Position numbers and translations under genes: made by a program | Shown: positions 25,631-35,602 of the stretch, one piece after another | Position numbering within the stretch: the first letter of the stretch is position 1 | Layout: each line of letters starts with the position of its first letter | The notes under the pieces: model-generated | Databases searched by the model: none | The model's input: only the letters and a program-made list of their open reading frames with translations | What the model was told of the DNA's origin: nothing | Assembly: GCA_017642695.1 (NCBI GenBank) | Contig: JAEPQD010000002.1 | Span: 939,425 to 1,003,424 of the forward strand | Direction of reading: 5' to 3' | Length of the DNA: 64,000 bases | Source of the DNA: Parvibaculum sp. | GTDB taxonomy: Bacteria > Pseudomonadota > Alphaproteobacteria > Parvibaculales > Parvibaculaceae

Positions 25631-28320
25631 TCCGCCATTTCGGTGGCTTTGCCAGTCTTGCCTGATGGTGTCTTCTTCGCCGCAGCCTTCCCGGGTGCGG
25701 CCTTCTTCGCGGTCGATTTCTTCGCGGCAGGTTTCTTTTTCGCAGGTGCCTTCTTCTTTGCAGCCGGTTTCTTTTCCGCCGCTTCCTTCTTTTTCGCCGG
25801 CGCCTTCTTCTTGCCCTTGCCGCTCTTCGCTTCCTTTTCGGCGACGAGAGCGAGCGCTTCCTCGAAGGTCACGTCTTCGGGTTTCGCCGATTTCGGCAGC
25901 GTGGCGTTTGTGGAGCCGTGCTTGATGTAGGGACCGTACTTGCCCTCGCGGAGCTGCACGGGTTTGCCGCTGTCGGGATGCTCGCCCAGTTCCTTCAGGA
26001 TCTTGCCGGCGCGCTCCTCGGCACGGGCGATCTTTTCGGCGAGAACGGTGATCGCGCGGTTGAGGCCGATGTCGAAAAGTTCCTCCGGGTCCTTCAGGTT
26101 CGCATAGGTGCCGTCATGCAGGATGAAGGGACCGAAGCGGCCAAGACCGGCGGTGATCTTCTTGCCGGTTTCCGGATGGATGCCGACCTCGCGCGGGAGC
26201 GTGAGAAGGCGGAGCGCCATGTCGAGATCGACATCGGAGGCTGACGTCTTCGCGGGCAGACCGCTGCGCTTTGGTTTCTCATCGTCGTCAAGCGGCGCGC
26301 GCTCGACATAGGGACCGAAGCGGCCGGACTTGAGCGACACCTCCGCGCCGGTCTCGGGGTCGGTGCCGAGAACGCGGTCGCCTTGCGCCTCTTCGCCCTC
26401 CGCGCCGACGGTGAGCTGGCGCGTGAATTTGCAATCCGGATAATTCGAGCAGCCGACGAAGGCGCCGAAGCGGCCCACCTTGAGCGACAGACGGCCGTCG
26501 TCGCAGGAGGGGCACTTGCGCGGATCGGAGCCATCGCCCTTGTCCGGGAAAACGTGAGGGCCGAGAACCTCGTTCAGACGGTCAAGGACTTCGGTGATGC
26601 GAAGCTCGGTCGCTTCCGCGACGTTGCCGGTGAAGTCCTTCCAGAATTCACGCAGCAGGTCCTTCCAGTCGAGCTCGCCGGCGGAAACCTTGTCGAGCTT
26701 TTCTTCGAGCGCTGCCGTGAAATCATATTCGACGTAGCGGGAGAAGAAGTTCTCGAGGAAGGCGGTGACGAGGCGGCCCTTGTCCTGCGGCACGAGGCGC
26801 TTCTGGTCCATGCGGACATAGTCGCGGTCGCGCAATGTCTGGAGCGTCGAGGCATAGGTCGAGGGGCGGCCGATGCCGAGTTCTTCCATGCGCTTGACGA
26901 GGCTCGCCTCGGTGAAGCGGGGCGGCGGCTCCGTGAAATGCTGCTCGGGACGGACCTTCTCGGTGCCCAGCCTGTCGCCGCCGGCGACCTTGGGCAGACG
27001 GTTGCCCTCGTCGGCATCGTCAGGTTCGTCACGGCCCTCCTGATAGAGGCGGAGGAAACCGTCGAAGACGATGACCGAGCCGGTGGCGCGGAGGCCGATC
27101 GGCGCGTCGTCGGCCTCGATCTCGATGGTGGTGCGCTCGAGCTGCACGCTTTCCATCTGGCTCGCGACGGTGCGGTTCCAGACAAGTTCGTAGAGGCGGC
27201 GCTGATCGTCGTCGAGACGAGAGGCGACAGATTTCGGCAGGCGCGCGATGTCGGTCGGGCGGATCGCCTCGTGAGCCTCCTGCGCGTTCTTCGCCTTGGT
27301 GTTGTAGACGCGGGGACTGTCCGGGAGGTAGGCCTCACCGAATTCGTTGTTGATGACGGTGCGGGCCTGCGCGACGGCTTCCGGGGCGATCTGGACGCCA
27401 TCGGTTCTCATATAGGTGATGAGGCCGGTCGTTTCTCCGTCGATCTCGACACCTTCGTAGAGGCGCTGTGCGACCTGCATGGCGCGACTGGCAGAGAAGC
27501 CGAGTTTACGGGAGGCTTCCTGCTGCAGCGTCGAGGTGGTGAAGGGCGGATTCGGGTTGCGCCGCGCGGGCTTGCTTTCGACCGAGGTAACGGAAAAGCG
27601 CGAGGCCTTGATGCGCGCAACGACGTCCGTCGCCGTCTTCTCGTCCGGAATGTCGAACTTGCCGAGCTTCTTGCCGTCGAGTGCGACGAGGCGGGCGACA
27701 AAGGGAGCGCCGCCGCCGGTCTTCATGTCGGTTTCGACCGTCCAGTATTCCTGGCTGCGGAAAGCCTCGATTTCCAGCTCGCGGTCGCAGATGAGGCGGA
27801 GCGCGACAGACTGCACGCGGCCGGCCGAGCGCGAGCCGGGCAATTTCCGCCAGAGGACGGGCGAGAGGGTGAAACCGACAAGATAGTCGAGGGCGCGGCG
27901 GGCGAGATAGGCGTCGATCAGCTCCTTGTCGAGCCCGCGCGGATGCTCCATCGCCTCGGTAACGGATTTCTTGGTGATGGCGTTAAAGACGACGCGCTGG
28001 ACCTCGACGTCCTTCAGGGCCTTCTTCTTGTTGAGGACTTCGAGCACATGCCAGGAAATGGCCTCGCCCTCGCGATCCGGGTCGGTTGCGAGGATGAGCC
28101 GGTTCGCGCCCTTCACGGCGGCGGCGATCTCGTTCAGGCGCTTCTGGGACTTGGCGTCCACATCCCAGGCCATGGAGAAGTCGTCATCCGGCTTGACCGA
28201 GCCGTCCTTGGAGGGCAGGTCGCGGACATGGCCGTAGGAGGCCAGGACCTTGTAGTCCTTGCCCAGATACTTGTTGATGGTTTTCGCCTTCGCAGGCGAC
28301 TCAACAATGACGACGTCCAT
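25627..28320 (-). CDS. topA: DNA topoisomerase I with lysine/alanine-rich tail
   Basis: Type IA topoisomerase relaxing negative supercoils. The 897-residue protein starts MDVVIVESPAKAKTINKYLG (TOPRIM), with TDPDREGEAI, and the catalytic Tyr303 in GLITYMRTDG. One four-cysteine zinc finger (CPSC and later GCSNYPDC) follows, then repeated zinc-free topoisomerase C-terminal domains (GRFGPF/GKYGPY blocks). The last 65 residues are a KKKAPAKKK/KPAAKK tail. Similar basic tails aid DNA binding in mycobacterial TopA. The ATG at 28320 is the family start; an upstream extension is spurious. Confidence 0.96.
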   Translation of the reverse strand: MDVVIVESPAKAKTINKYLGKDYKVLASYGHVRDLPSKDGSVKPDDDFSMAWDVDAKSQKRLNEIAAAVKGANRLILATDPDREGEAISWHVLEVLNKKKALKDVEVQRVVFNAITKKSVTEAMEHPRGLDKELIDAYLARRALDYLVGFTLSPVLWRKLPGSRSAGRVQSVALRLICDRELEIEAFRSQEYWTVETDMKTGGGAPFVARLVALDGKKLGKFDIPDEKTATDVVARIKASRFSVTSVESKPARRNPNPPFTTSTLQQEASRKLGFSASRAMQVAQRLYEGVEIDGETTGLITYMRTDGVQIAPEAVAQARTVINNEFGEAYLPDSPRVYNTKAKNAQEAHEAIRPTDIARLPKSVASRLDDDQRRLYELVWNRTVASQMESVQLERTTIEIEADDAPIGLRATGSVIVFDGFLRLYQEGRDEPDDADEGNRLPKVAGGDRLGTEKVRPEQHFTEPPPRFTEASLVKRMEELGIGRPSTYASTLQTLRDRDYVRMDQKRLVPQDKGRLVTAFLENFFSRYVEYDFTAALEEKLDKVSAGELDWKDLLREFWKDFTGNVAEATELRITEVLDRLNEVLGPHVFPDKGDGSDPRKCPSCDDGRLSLKVGRFGAFVGCSNYPDCKFTRQLTVGAEGEEAQGDRVLGTDPETGAEVSLKSGRFGPYVERAPLDDDEKPKRSGLPAKTSASDVDLDMALRLLTLPREVGIHPETGKKITAGLGRFGPFILHDGTYANLKDPEELFDIGLNRAITVLAEKIARAEERAGKILKELGEHPDSGKPVQLREGKYGPYIKHGSTNATLPKSAKPEDVTFEEALALVAEKEAKSGKGKKKAPAKKKEAAEKKPAAKKKAPAKKKPAAKKSTAKKAAPGKAAAKKTPSGKTGKATEMAD

Positions 28321-28714
28321 TGGACCGTTGCACTCTCTTATAATTAAGGGCGCGCCGCGAGGCCGAAGCCCGGCGCACCCAATGCCTCCGGCCCGGGGTG
28401 TCCGGGCGCGTTTCCACGCCGGTAAACCGTGAAAAACATCGGGCCGGTGCCACACCTGCCGCCGCGAGCCGCCGGGTGAAAATGGTGAAAAGGGCGGGAC
28501 CTGTCAAATCTCGCGGAATTCCTCATGAAAACAGAGGGTCCGGAAGACCGGCAAAGACCTGCGCAAACCGAGCAAGGGCCTGCTTAGTTATCAGGTTTTA
28601 TTTCCCGAAGCTTTTATAACTAACGATCTAGTTCTTAACGTCTGATATCGCGAAGGCCGGTAAGACCCGCTCCGCTTCACTGGCAGAACGGAGATCGGAC
28701 GAGAAGGAATGACA
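28321..28714. other. Gene-free region upstream of topA with an inverted repeat
   Basis: About 390 bases between dprA and topA. No gene fits. TTAGTTAT at 28584-28591 and ATAACTAA at 28616-28623 form a perfect 8-base inverted repeat with a 24-base spacer in an AT-rich patch around 28580-28650. It could be an operator, or a weak terminator of dprA. The topA promoter must lie here, but I cannot place it confidently. Confidence 0.45.
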
Positions 28715-29830
28715 TCAACTGCCCGGCAGGAGGCTGACGCGGTCGCCCGGATCGCGGTGCAGGCGGCCTGCGAGTTCAAGCTCCAGCAGGACCGCGCGCA
28801 CTTCCGGCACGGCGGCGCCGGACTGGCGGACAATGTCGTCCACGGGCGTCGGCGTCGGCCCGAGTGCAGCGAGAATTCGTTTCCTGACAGTCGCACCCGT
28901 TTCGGGCGCGACGGCGGAGCGGGGCGCGTAGGACGGCGGTTCGGGTTCGTGGAAGCGGTGGCCGAACGGTTCCGACAAGGCCGCGATTACATCGGCGGCA
29001 TTCTCGACGAGCGGGGCGCCATCCTTGATGAGCTTGTTCGCGCCCTGCGCGCGCGGATCGAGCGGGGAGCCGGGTACGGCGAAAACGTCGCGTCCCTGTT
29101 CGAGCGCGAAGCGGGCAGTGATGAGCGATCCGGAACGGAGTGCCGCTTCCACAACCACCACGGCGAGCGAGAGACCGGAGATGAGACGGTTGCGGCGCGG
29201 GAAGTGGCGCGCCTGCGGACTGGTGCCGGGCGGCATTTCGGTAACGAGCGCACCCTCCGCGGCGATGGCGTTCTGAAGCTCGCGGTTTTCTTCAGGATAG
29301 ACGATGTCGAGACCGCCCGCGAGGATGGCGACGGTGCCGGTGCGCAGCGAGGCGCGATGCGCCGCCGTGTCGATGCCACGGGCGAGGCCGGAAACGACGG
29401 TGATCCCTTCGGCGCCGAGGGCCTCCGCCATCTCGCCTGCGATCCGCCGTCCCGCCGCCGAAGCGTTGCGCGATCCGACGATGGCAACGAGCTTGCCACT
29501 CGCCAGAGCGATGTCGCCAGCAACGGAAATGACGGGCGGCGGCGGATCGAGCGTGGCGAGGCGGGCGGGGAAAGCGTCGTCGCCGAGGACGAGAAGCTCG
29601 CCGCCGATCTTCCGCGTGGTTGCGATTTCAGCTTCGGCGTCCGCCGCAGGTGCGACTTTCATCCTGCGCTTCGCACCGCCGCGCGCGGCAAGATCCGGCA
29701 GGGCATCGAGCGCGGCGACGGCATTGCCGAAATGATCGAGAAGGTCGCGAAAGGTGACGGGCCCGACATTCTCGCTTCTGGCAAGGCAGAGGCGCGCCAA
29801 CCGCTCTGCCGGGGCGAGCGGCGAAGACAT
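28715..29830 (-). CDS. dprA: DNA-processing protein DprA
   Basis: DprA binds incoming single-stranded DNA and loads RecA in natural transformation; it is also widespread in species not known to be competent. The 371 residues show an N-terminal SAM-like part, a Rossmann-like core (VAIVGSRNASAAGRRIA, VVSGLARGIDTAAHRASL, GGLDIVYPEENR, FPRRNRLISGLS, SGSLITARFALEQGRDVFAVPG) and a C-terminal winged helix from about residue 310. It is six bases downstream of plsY. No com genes occur in the window. Confidence 0.94.
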   Translation of the reverse strand: MSSPLAPAERLARLCLARSENVGPVTFRDLLDHFGNAVAALDALPDLAARGGAKRRMKVAPAADAEAEIATTRKIGGELLVLGDDAFPARLATLDPPPPVISVAGDIALASGKLVAIVGSRNASAAGRRIAGEMAEALGAEGITVVSGLARGIDTAAHRASLRTGTVAILAGGLDIVYPEENRELQNAIAAEGALVTEMPPGTSPQARHFPRRNRLISGLSLAVVVVEAALRSGSLITARFALEQGRDVFAVPGSPLDPRAQGANKLIKDGAPLVENAADVIAALSEPFGHRFHEPEPPSYAPRSAVAPETGATVRKRILAALGPTPTPVDDIVRQSGAAVPEVRAVLLELELAGRLHRDPGDRVSLLPGS

Positions 29831-29836
29831 CGGCCC

Positions 29837-30481
29837 TCAGGCCTCCGCCTTCTTCTGACCGATGCGCGACTCCGTGCCGGAGATGAGGCGCGAAATGTTT
29901 TCGCGATGCGCGAAGTAGATGAGAAGGACGAGGAGAACGCCGAGGCCGACGAACTGCCACTGGTCGAGCCACGCAAGATAGACCGGCGTCAACAGTGCGG
30001 CGACAAGCGCGGACAGCGAGGAATAGCGGGAGACGAGCGCGACAACGAGCCATGTCGCGCAGAACAGAAGACCGACCGGCCAGTGAAGCGCGAGCAGGAT
30101 GCCGATGAAGGTGGAGACGCCCTTGCCGCCCTTGAAGCCGAGCCAGACGGGAAAGACGTGTCCGAGGAAGGCGCCGAGCGCGGCGAGCCCCGCCATCCAG
30201 CCGGCGTTCGCACCCGCTTCGGAAGCAAGAACTCCCATCAGCAGTACGGCGACGGCGCCCTTGCCCGCATCGCCGACGAGCGTTCCGAGCGCGACCCAGC
30301 GATTGCCGGTGCGAAGCGCGTTGGTTGCGCCGATATTGCCGGAGCCGACGGAGCGGATGTCGCCGAGACCGGCCAGGCGCGTGAGCAGAAGGCCGAACGG
30401 AATGGAGCCGAGCAGGTAGCCAAGCGCGAGCGCAACGAGCAGCAGCGGTGCGGCGGCGATGAAATCGATTTCGGCTGGCAT
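29837..30481 (-). CDS. plsY: Glycerol-3-phosphate acyltransferase PlsY
   Basis: PlsY transfers an acyl group from acyl-phosphate to glycerol-3-phosphate, the first step of phospholipid synthesis, in the inner membrane. The 214-residue protein has about five membrane segments and all three motifs: [15 protein letters not shown] and the [18 protein letters not shown] block. The plsY-dprA pair is a usual alphaproteobacterial arrangement. About 100 bases separate it from pyrC' upstream on the same strand. Confidence 0.95.
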   Translation of the reverse strand: MPAEIDFIAAAPLLLVALALGYLLGSIPFGLLLTRLAGLGDIRSVGSGNIGATNALRTGNRWVALGTLVGDAGKGAVAVLLMGVLASEAGANAGWMAGLAALGAFLGHVFPVWLGFKGGKGVSTFIGILLALHWPVGLLFCATWLVVALVSRYSSLSALVAALLTPVYLAWLDQWQFVGLGVLLVLLIYFAHRENISRLISGTESRIGQKKAEA

Positions 30482-30582
30482 TGCTTTCGTATCCTCCCCT
30501 TACCCCTACCCGAACCGCTTTCAGCCGTTTGACCCTCCCACAGGAGGAGGGTGTGGCGACGGCGGCGCGTCCTCAGCGCAGA

Positions 30583-31884
30583 TTATCGGCCTGCGTCTTC
30601 CCCGTGAACATAGACCGTGCGGCCGCCAACCATGGTGCGCAGTGCGCGGCCCTGGAACAGCCGGTCCTCGAAGGGCGTGTTCTTCGAGATGGACTTCAGA
30701 TTAGCGGGATCGAGCCGCCATGGCACCTCCGTATCGATCAGCACGAGATCGGCGGGGAGGCCGGTGACGAGGCGGCCGCGGCCAAGGCCGAGAAGGTCGG
30801 AGGGAATGCAGGTGAGGGCGGACAGGAGGCGGCCGAGCGGCAGATCGCCGTTGTGGACAAGCGCCAGGCTTGCCGGCAGCAGCGTTTCGAGGCCGATGGC
30901 GCCAAAATTCGCTTCCGCAAAGGGGCGGCGCTTCACTTCCGGGTCCTGCGGGTCGTGACCCGACACGACGACGTCGATGGTGCCGTCGGCGAGGCCCGCG
31001 ACGAGGGCGAGACGATCCTGTTCGGCGCGGAGCGGCGGCGAGAGCTTGAAGAAGGTGCGGTAGGACTGGACGTCGTTCTCGTTCAACTGGAGATGTGCCG
31101 CGGAGACGCCGCAGGTGACGGGAAGGCCGCGCGTCTTGGCGCGGCGGATGATGTCGACCGAGGCTTCGCAGGAAATCTGCGAGACGTGGTAGCGCCCGCC
31201 GGTGAGTTCGAGCAGGCGGAGATCGCGCTCGATCATGATCGTTTCGGAAATGGCGGGCGTGCCGGCGAGGCCAAGACGGCCGGCGAGCTCACTTTCGTTC
31301 ATGACGCCGGTCGCGAGCGCCGGTTCCTCGGCATGCTGGACGACAAGGGCACCGACATGGGCGGCATAGCTCAGGGCGCGGCGCATGAGCTGCGCGTTGG
31401 CGACCGCTTTCACGCCGTCGGTGAAGCCGACGGCGCCGGCGTCGCGCAGGAGGCCGATCTCCGTCATCTGGTCGCCGTGGAGGCCCTTGGTGAGGGCGGC
31501 CATGGTGTGGACGTTGACGACAGCGGTGTCCCGGGCGCGGCGTTCGATGAAATCGACCAGCGCCACGTCGTCGATCACCGGATCGGTATTCGGCATGACG
31601 ATCATCGTGGTGACGCCGCCCGCCGCCGCCGCCTTGCTCGAAAGCGCGAGAGTTTCGCGATGCTCGGCGCCGGGCTCGCCGGTGAAGACGCGGCAATCGA
31701 TGAGCCCGGGGGCAAGCACCTTGCCGCCGCAATCGACGACTTCCACGCCTTCGGGCAAGCCGTCGCTGAACAACTGCGAACCGAGATCGGCGATCATGCC
31801 GTCTTCGACCAGCAGGTTGCCCTTTTCGTCGTAACCGCTGGCCGGGTCGATCAGGCGCGCGTTGACGAAGGCGGTGCGGCTCAT
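30583..31884 (-). CDS. pyrC: Dihydroorotase-like protein, metal-binding site degenerate (PyrC')
   Basis: A 433-residue amidohydrolase-fold protein of the dihydroorotase family, overlapping pyrB as ATGA. The signature that supplies two metal-binding histidines (normally DxHxH in PGLIDxHxHxREPG) reads [14 protein letters not shown] here, so both histidines are missing. Other conserved blocks remain ([40 protein letters not shown]). In Pseudomonas a similar inactive PyrC' is a structural partner of aspartate transcarbamoylase, and the operon with pyrB suggests the same role. A separate active dihydroorotase should exist elsewhere in the genome. Confidence 0.85.
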   Translation of the reverse strand: MSRTAFVNARLIDPASGYDEKGNLLVEDGMIADLGSQLFSDGLPEGVEVVDCGGKVLAPGLIDCRVFTGEPGAEHRETLALSSKAAAAGGVTTMIVMPNTDPVIDDVALVDFIERRARDTAVVNVHTMAALTKGLHGDQMTEIGLLRDAGAVGFTDGVKAVANAQLMRRALSYAAHVGALVVQHAEEPALATGVMNESELAGRLGLAGTPAISETIMIERDLRLLELTGGRYHVSQISCEASVDIIRRAKTRGLPVTCGVSAAHLQLNENDVQSYRTFFKLSPPLRAEQDRLALVAGLADGTIDVVVSGHDPQDPEVKRRPFAEANFGAIGLETLLPASLALVHNGDLPLGRLLSALTCIPSDLLGLGRGRLVTGLPADLVLIDTEVPWRLDPANLKSISKNTPFEDRLFQGRALRTMVGGRTVYVHGEDAGR

Positions 31885-32864
31885 GAGCGGCCTCCCGAGA
31901 GAGGTAACTCGTTCGGCAGGTTGCGCGACAGGGCATCGAGGACGGCCATGCGCACGGCAACACCCATTTCGACCTGTTCGCGGATCAGGCTGCGGTCGAT
32001 ATCGTCGGCAACGGCGCTGTCGATCTCGACGCCGCGATTCATCGGCCCGGGATGCATGACGAGCGCATCCGGTTTCGCATGTGCGAGTTTCGAATAATCG
32101 AGGCCGTAGAAGTGGAAATATTCGCGCTGACTCGGGACATAGGAACCGGCCATGCGCTCTAGCTGCAGGCGGAGCATCATCACGATGTCGACGCCTTCCA
32201 GGCCCTTTTTCATGTCGTGGAACACCTCGACACCGAGACGCTCGATGCCGAGAGGCATCAGGGTCGGCGGGCCGACGACGCGGACGCGTGCGCCCATCGC
32301 ATTGAGCAGCAGGATGTTGGAGCGCGCGACACGGCTGTGGAGGATGTCGCCGCAGATGGCGACGAGGAGGCCTTCGAGTTTGCCCTTGCGGCGGCGGATC
32401 GTCAGCGCGTCGAGGAGCGCCTGTGTGGGGTGTTCATGCGCGCCATCGCCCGCGTTGATGACCGCGCAGGAGACTTTCTGCGAGAGGAGCTCGACCGCGC
32501 CCGAGTTCTGGTGACGAATGATGATGAGATCGGGATGCATCGCGTTCAGCGTCACCGCCGTGTCGATGAGGGTTTCGCCCTTCTTCACGGAGGACGAACT
32601 GACCGACATGTTCATCACGTCGGCACCGAGGCGCTTGCCAGCAAGCTCGAAGGAGCTTTGCGTGCGCGTGGACGCCTCGAAGAAGAGATTGATCTGGGTG
32701 CGGCCGCGAAGAACATTGCCCTTCTTGTCGACCTGACGGTTCTGCTCGACATAGGTGTCGGCGAGGTCGAGAAGGCTCGTTATGTCGGCGGGGGAAAGCC
32801 CTTCGATGCCCAGCAAATGCCGGTGCGGGAAGAGCGGTGTGGGCTGTTTGTCAGCGCTGGTCAT
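31881..32864 (-). CDS. pyrB: Aspartate carbamoyltransferase catalytic subunit
   Basis: Catalyses carbamoyl phosphate plus aspartate to N-carbamoylaspartate, the committed step of pyrimidine synthesis. The 327-residue protein has the carbamoyl-phosphate loop [20 protein letters not shown], the RHQNSGA segment, [18 protein letters not shown] and [14 protein letters not shown]. No regulatory pyrI gene follows; instead the ATGA overlap places pyrC' directly after it, as in class A enzymes that form dodecamers with a dihydroorotase-like partner. A promoter should lie between 32865 and the divergent aidB. Confidence 0.95.
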   Translation of the reverse strand: MTSADKQPTPLFPHRHLLGIEGLSPADITSLLDLADTYVEQNRQVDKKGNVLRGRTQINLFFEASTRTQSSFELAGKRLGADVMNMSVSSSSVKKGETLIDTAVTLNAMHPDLIIIRHQNSGAVELLSQKVSCAVINAGDGAHEHPTQALLDALTIRRRKGKLEGLLVAICGDILHSRVARSNILLLNAMGARVRVVGPPTLMPLGIERLGVEVFHDMKKGLEGVDIVMMLRLQLERMAGSYVPSQREYFHFYGLDYSKLAHAKPDALVMHPGPMNRGVEIDSAVADDIDRSLIREQVEMGVAVRMAVLDALSRNLPNELPLSGGRS

Positions 32865-32974
32865 TAAAGCCGCATTGTATAGGGCCGATTCCGGAGGGCG
32901 GCAAGGTTGAATTGGCCGGGCGAGGGGGCGGGTGTTAACCTCAAGGCCAAGTTCCCGGAAAAGAGGTTCCCATC

Positions 32975-34666
32975 ATGGCCGCCGAAGTGGAAACGCCGAC
33001 CGATTTCGCGACGCATGAGGTGTTCAACCAGCCGCCGCCGCTGGAAGAGGTGAACCTGTTCACGGGCGACAGGGCGCTGACCGAGACGATCGAGCGGGAA
33101 GGCGGGGGCGATGCGACGGCCTCGCTGACGGCGTTCGGGAAGATCGTGGGGAGCGCGGAGGTGCTGGACCTCGGGCGGCAGGCGAACGCCTATCTGCCGG
33201 TGCTGAAGAGTTTCGACCGGTTCGGCCACCGCGAAGACCGGGTGGAGTTTCATCCGTCCTATCACGCGCTGATGGCGATTTCGGTTCGCCAGGGGCTGCA
33301 TGGTTCGCCCTGGGATCACCTGAAGGACGGGCTCGACGCAAAGCCGACGCCGGGTGCGGTCGTGGCGCGGCTCGCGGGCACCTACATGATGACGCAGGCG
33401 GAAGCGGGGCATGGTTGTCCGATCACGATGACCAATGCGGCGGTGCCCGCGCTTCTCTTCCAGCCGTCGCTGGCGAAGGAGTGGGTGCCGCGGATTCTCT
33501 CGCGCGAGTATGACCCTCGTTTCATTCCGGCGCGCGAGAAGACGGGCGTCACGCTCGGCATGGGCATGACGGAGAAGCAGGGCGGGACCGACGTGCGCGC
33601 GAACACGACGGTGGCACATCCCGCCGGCGCAGGCGGGCCGGGCGAGGAATATCGCATCACCGGGCACAAATGGTTCTTTTCCGCGCCGATGTGCGACGCA
33701 TTCCTTGTGCTGGCGCAGGCGCCGAACGGCATCTCGTGCTTCCTGATGCCGCGCTTCACGCCTGATGGCGAGCCGAACGCGATCCGCATTCAGCGATTGA
33801 AGGAGAAGGTCGGGAACAAGTCGAATGCCTCTTCCGAGGTCGAGTTCCAGGCGGCGAGCGGCTGGCTGATCGGCGAGGAGGGGCGGGGCGTCAGGAACAT
33901 CATCGAGATGGCGACCTATACGCGGCTCGACTGCGCGGTGGCGACGGCGGGGATGATGCGGCAGGCGGTGTCACAGGCCGTGCATCACTGTTCCTACCGG
34001 ACCGTGTTCCAGAAGAAGCTCGTCGACCAGCCGCTGATGGCGAATGTGCTCGCCGATCTCGCGGTGGAGACGGAAGCGGCGACGGCGCTTTCCTTCCGCG
34101 TGGCGCGCTCGTTCGACCGGGCGCATGAGGACGAGGCGGAGGCGGCGTTCCGGCGCATCATGACGCCGGTCGCGAAATACTGGGTCTGCAAACGCGCGCC
34201 GAACCTCGCCTATGAGGCGATGGAGTGCCTCGGCGGCAATGGCTATGTCGAGGAAGGAATAGCGGGGCGCATCTATCGCGAGATGCCGGTGAACGCGATC
34301 TGGGAAGGCTCGGGTAACGTCATGTGCCTCGACGTGCTGCGCGCGCTGGCGCGGGAGCCGCAGGCGCTTGAGGTTGTGTTCACCGAGTTCGAGACAGCGA
34401 AGGGGGCGAGCACGGCCTATGACGGCGCGCTGGACGCGCTGAAGGATGCCTTCACCGACATGGGATCGCTGGAAGCGCGGTCGCGGCAGGTGGTGGAGCA
34501 GATGGCGAAGGTGGCGGCGGGGTCGATCCTCCTGCAGCACGCACCGAGTGCGGTGTCGGATGCGTATTGCCAGACGCGGCTTGGACGTGACTGGGGCGAC
34601 GTCTACGGCACGCTGCCCGCGGGCGCGGATATCCGTACGATCATCGAGCGGGCGCGCGTCGCGTAG
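32975..34666 (+). CDS. aidB: AidB-type acyl-CoA dehydrogenase
   Basis: The 563-residue flavoprotein matches E. coli AidB from its first residues (THEVFNQPPPLEEVNLF versus the HTVFNQP start there) through CPITMTNAAVPALL, TEKQGGTDVRANTT, HKWFFSAPMCDAF and MECLGGNGYVEE, the last with the catalytic-base region. AidB is induced in the adaptive response to alkylation and binds DNA, though its repair activity is unclear; isovaleryl-CoA dehydrogenase activity is weak. No ada or alkB gene is adjacent, so alkylation control is not demonstrated here. Confidence 0.9.
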   Translation: MAAEVETPTDFATHEVFNQPPPLEEVNLFTGDRALTETIEREGGGDATASLTAFGKIVGSAEVLDLGRQANAYLPVLKSFDRFGHREDRVEFHPSYHALMAISVRQGLHGSPWDHLKDGLDAKPTPGAVVARLAGTYMMTQAEAGHGCPITMTNAAVPALLFQPSLAKEWVPRILSREYDPRFIPAREKTGVTLGMGMTEKQGGTDVRANTTVAHPAGAGGPGEEYRITGHKWFFSAPMCDAFLVLAQAPNGISCFLMPRFTPDGEPNAIRIQRLKEKVGNKSNASSEVEFQAASGWLIGEEGRGVRNIIEMATYTRLDCAVATAGMMRQAVSQAVHHCSYRTVFQKKLVDQPLMANVLADLAVETEAATALSFRVARSFDRAHEDEAEAAFRRIMTPVAKYWVCKRAPNLAYEAMECLGGNGYVEEGIAGRIYREMPVNAIWEGSGNVMCLDVLRALAREPQALEVVFTEFETAKGASTAYDGALDALKDAFTDMGSLEARSRQVVEQMAKVAAGSILLQHAPSAVSDAYCQTRLGRDWGDVYGTLPAGADIRTIIERARVA

Positions 34667-35581
34667 TCATGTCAGCAGCCAGAGCATCAGCGGCATGGTG
34701 ATCGCGGCGAGGATGGTGGAGCCGGTGATGAGGCTTGCCATCAGCGTCGCGTCGCCGCCGAGCTGGCGGGCGAGGATGTAGGACGAAGTTGCGCCTGGCA
34801 CCGCGCCGCAGAGAAGGACGACGGCGGCGGGAAGGCCCGTCACGCCGAAAACGATGCACCAGCCCGCCATGAGCGCGGGCATCACCAGAAGTTTCAATCC
34901 GCTCGTCAGTGCGACGATCCAGCCGGTTTCGAGGGCGTGGGCGGGCTGCAGGCCCGCGCCGATGGCGATGAGGCCGATGGTGAGGGCGGCGGCGCCGAGA
35001 ATGTCGAAGGTGGGCGCGAGCGGGCCCGGCAGATCGATGCCGGTGACGTTCAGCACAATACCCGCGGCGCAGGCGAGGATGAGCGGGTTCTTCGACAGGA
35101 GGCGGAGGACGGCGCCCATGCCGGCCGGTTCGTCGCCCGCATAGCGCGTCAGGATCAATACCGAGAGCACGTTCACCGTCGGTACGAGGACGGCGAACGA
35201 AACGGCGGCGAGCGTCACGCCTTCGGGGCCGAAGAGCGAGCCGATGGCGGCGAGCGCGACGAAGCCGTTCCAGCGCGCGGCGCCCTGGAAGACGGAAGAG
35301 AATTGCGGCCCGGTGAGCGGCAGCACTGCCTTCAGCAGCATCAGAATCGCGACCATGGAGAAGAGGCCCGCGCCGAGCGCGGAGGCCATCGGCCAGATGT
35401 CGTAGTCGGCGAGGTTCGCGGTCGCGAGGGTGTGGAGGAGGAGCGCCGGGAAGAAGATGTAGTAGGTGAGGCGGTCCAGAGGTACCCAGAGCCCTTCGCC
35501 CGGGAAATCCATGCGCTTGATGACGAAACCGAGCGCGATGACGAGGAAGACCGGGACGAGGGAATTCAGGATGGGGAGCAT
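34667..35581 (-). CDS. AEC family transporter
   Basis: A 304-residue protein with about ten membrane segments and the auxin-efflux-carrier (AEC) pattern: LVPVFLVIALGFVIKRM at the start, a central pair of five-helix repeats, and GAVPGATSSYILARQLGGD near the end. Bacterial AEC proteins export or import small organic anions such as malate. Its stop immediately follows that of convergent aidB at 34666/34667. Substrate unknown. Confidence 0.88.
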   Translation of the reverse strand: MLPILNSLVPVFLVIALGFVIKRMDFPGEGLWVPLDRLTYYIFFPALLLHTLATANLADYDIWPMASALGAGLFSMVAILMLLKAVLPLTGPQFSSVFQGAARWNGFVALAAIGSLFGPEGVTLAAVSFAVLVPTVNVLSVLILTRYAGDEPAGMGAVLRLLSKNPLILACAAGIVLNVTGIDLPGPLAPTFDILGAAALTIGLIAIGAGLQPAHALETGWIVALTSGLKLLVMPALMAGWCIVFGVTGLPAAVVLLCGAVPGATSSYILARQLGGDATLMASLITGSTILAAITMPLMLWLLT

Positions 35582-35602
35582 GGGATTTTCTTCTTGTTTT
35601 GC

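Noticed and set aside
26383-28347. Long frame antisense to topA
   Set aside because: topA is certain on the other strand; the antisense product has no domain.
28709-30532. Long plus-strand frame over dprA and plsY
   Set aside because: Antisense shadow of two well-supported genes; composition Arg/Glu/Gly rich without motifs.
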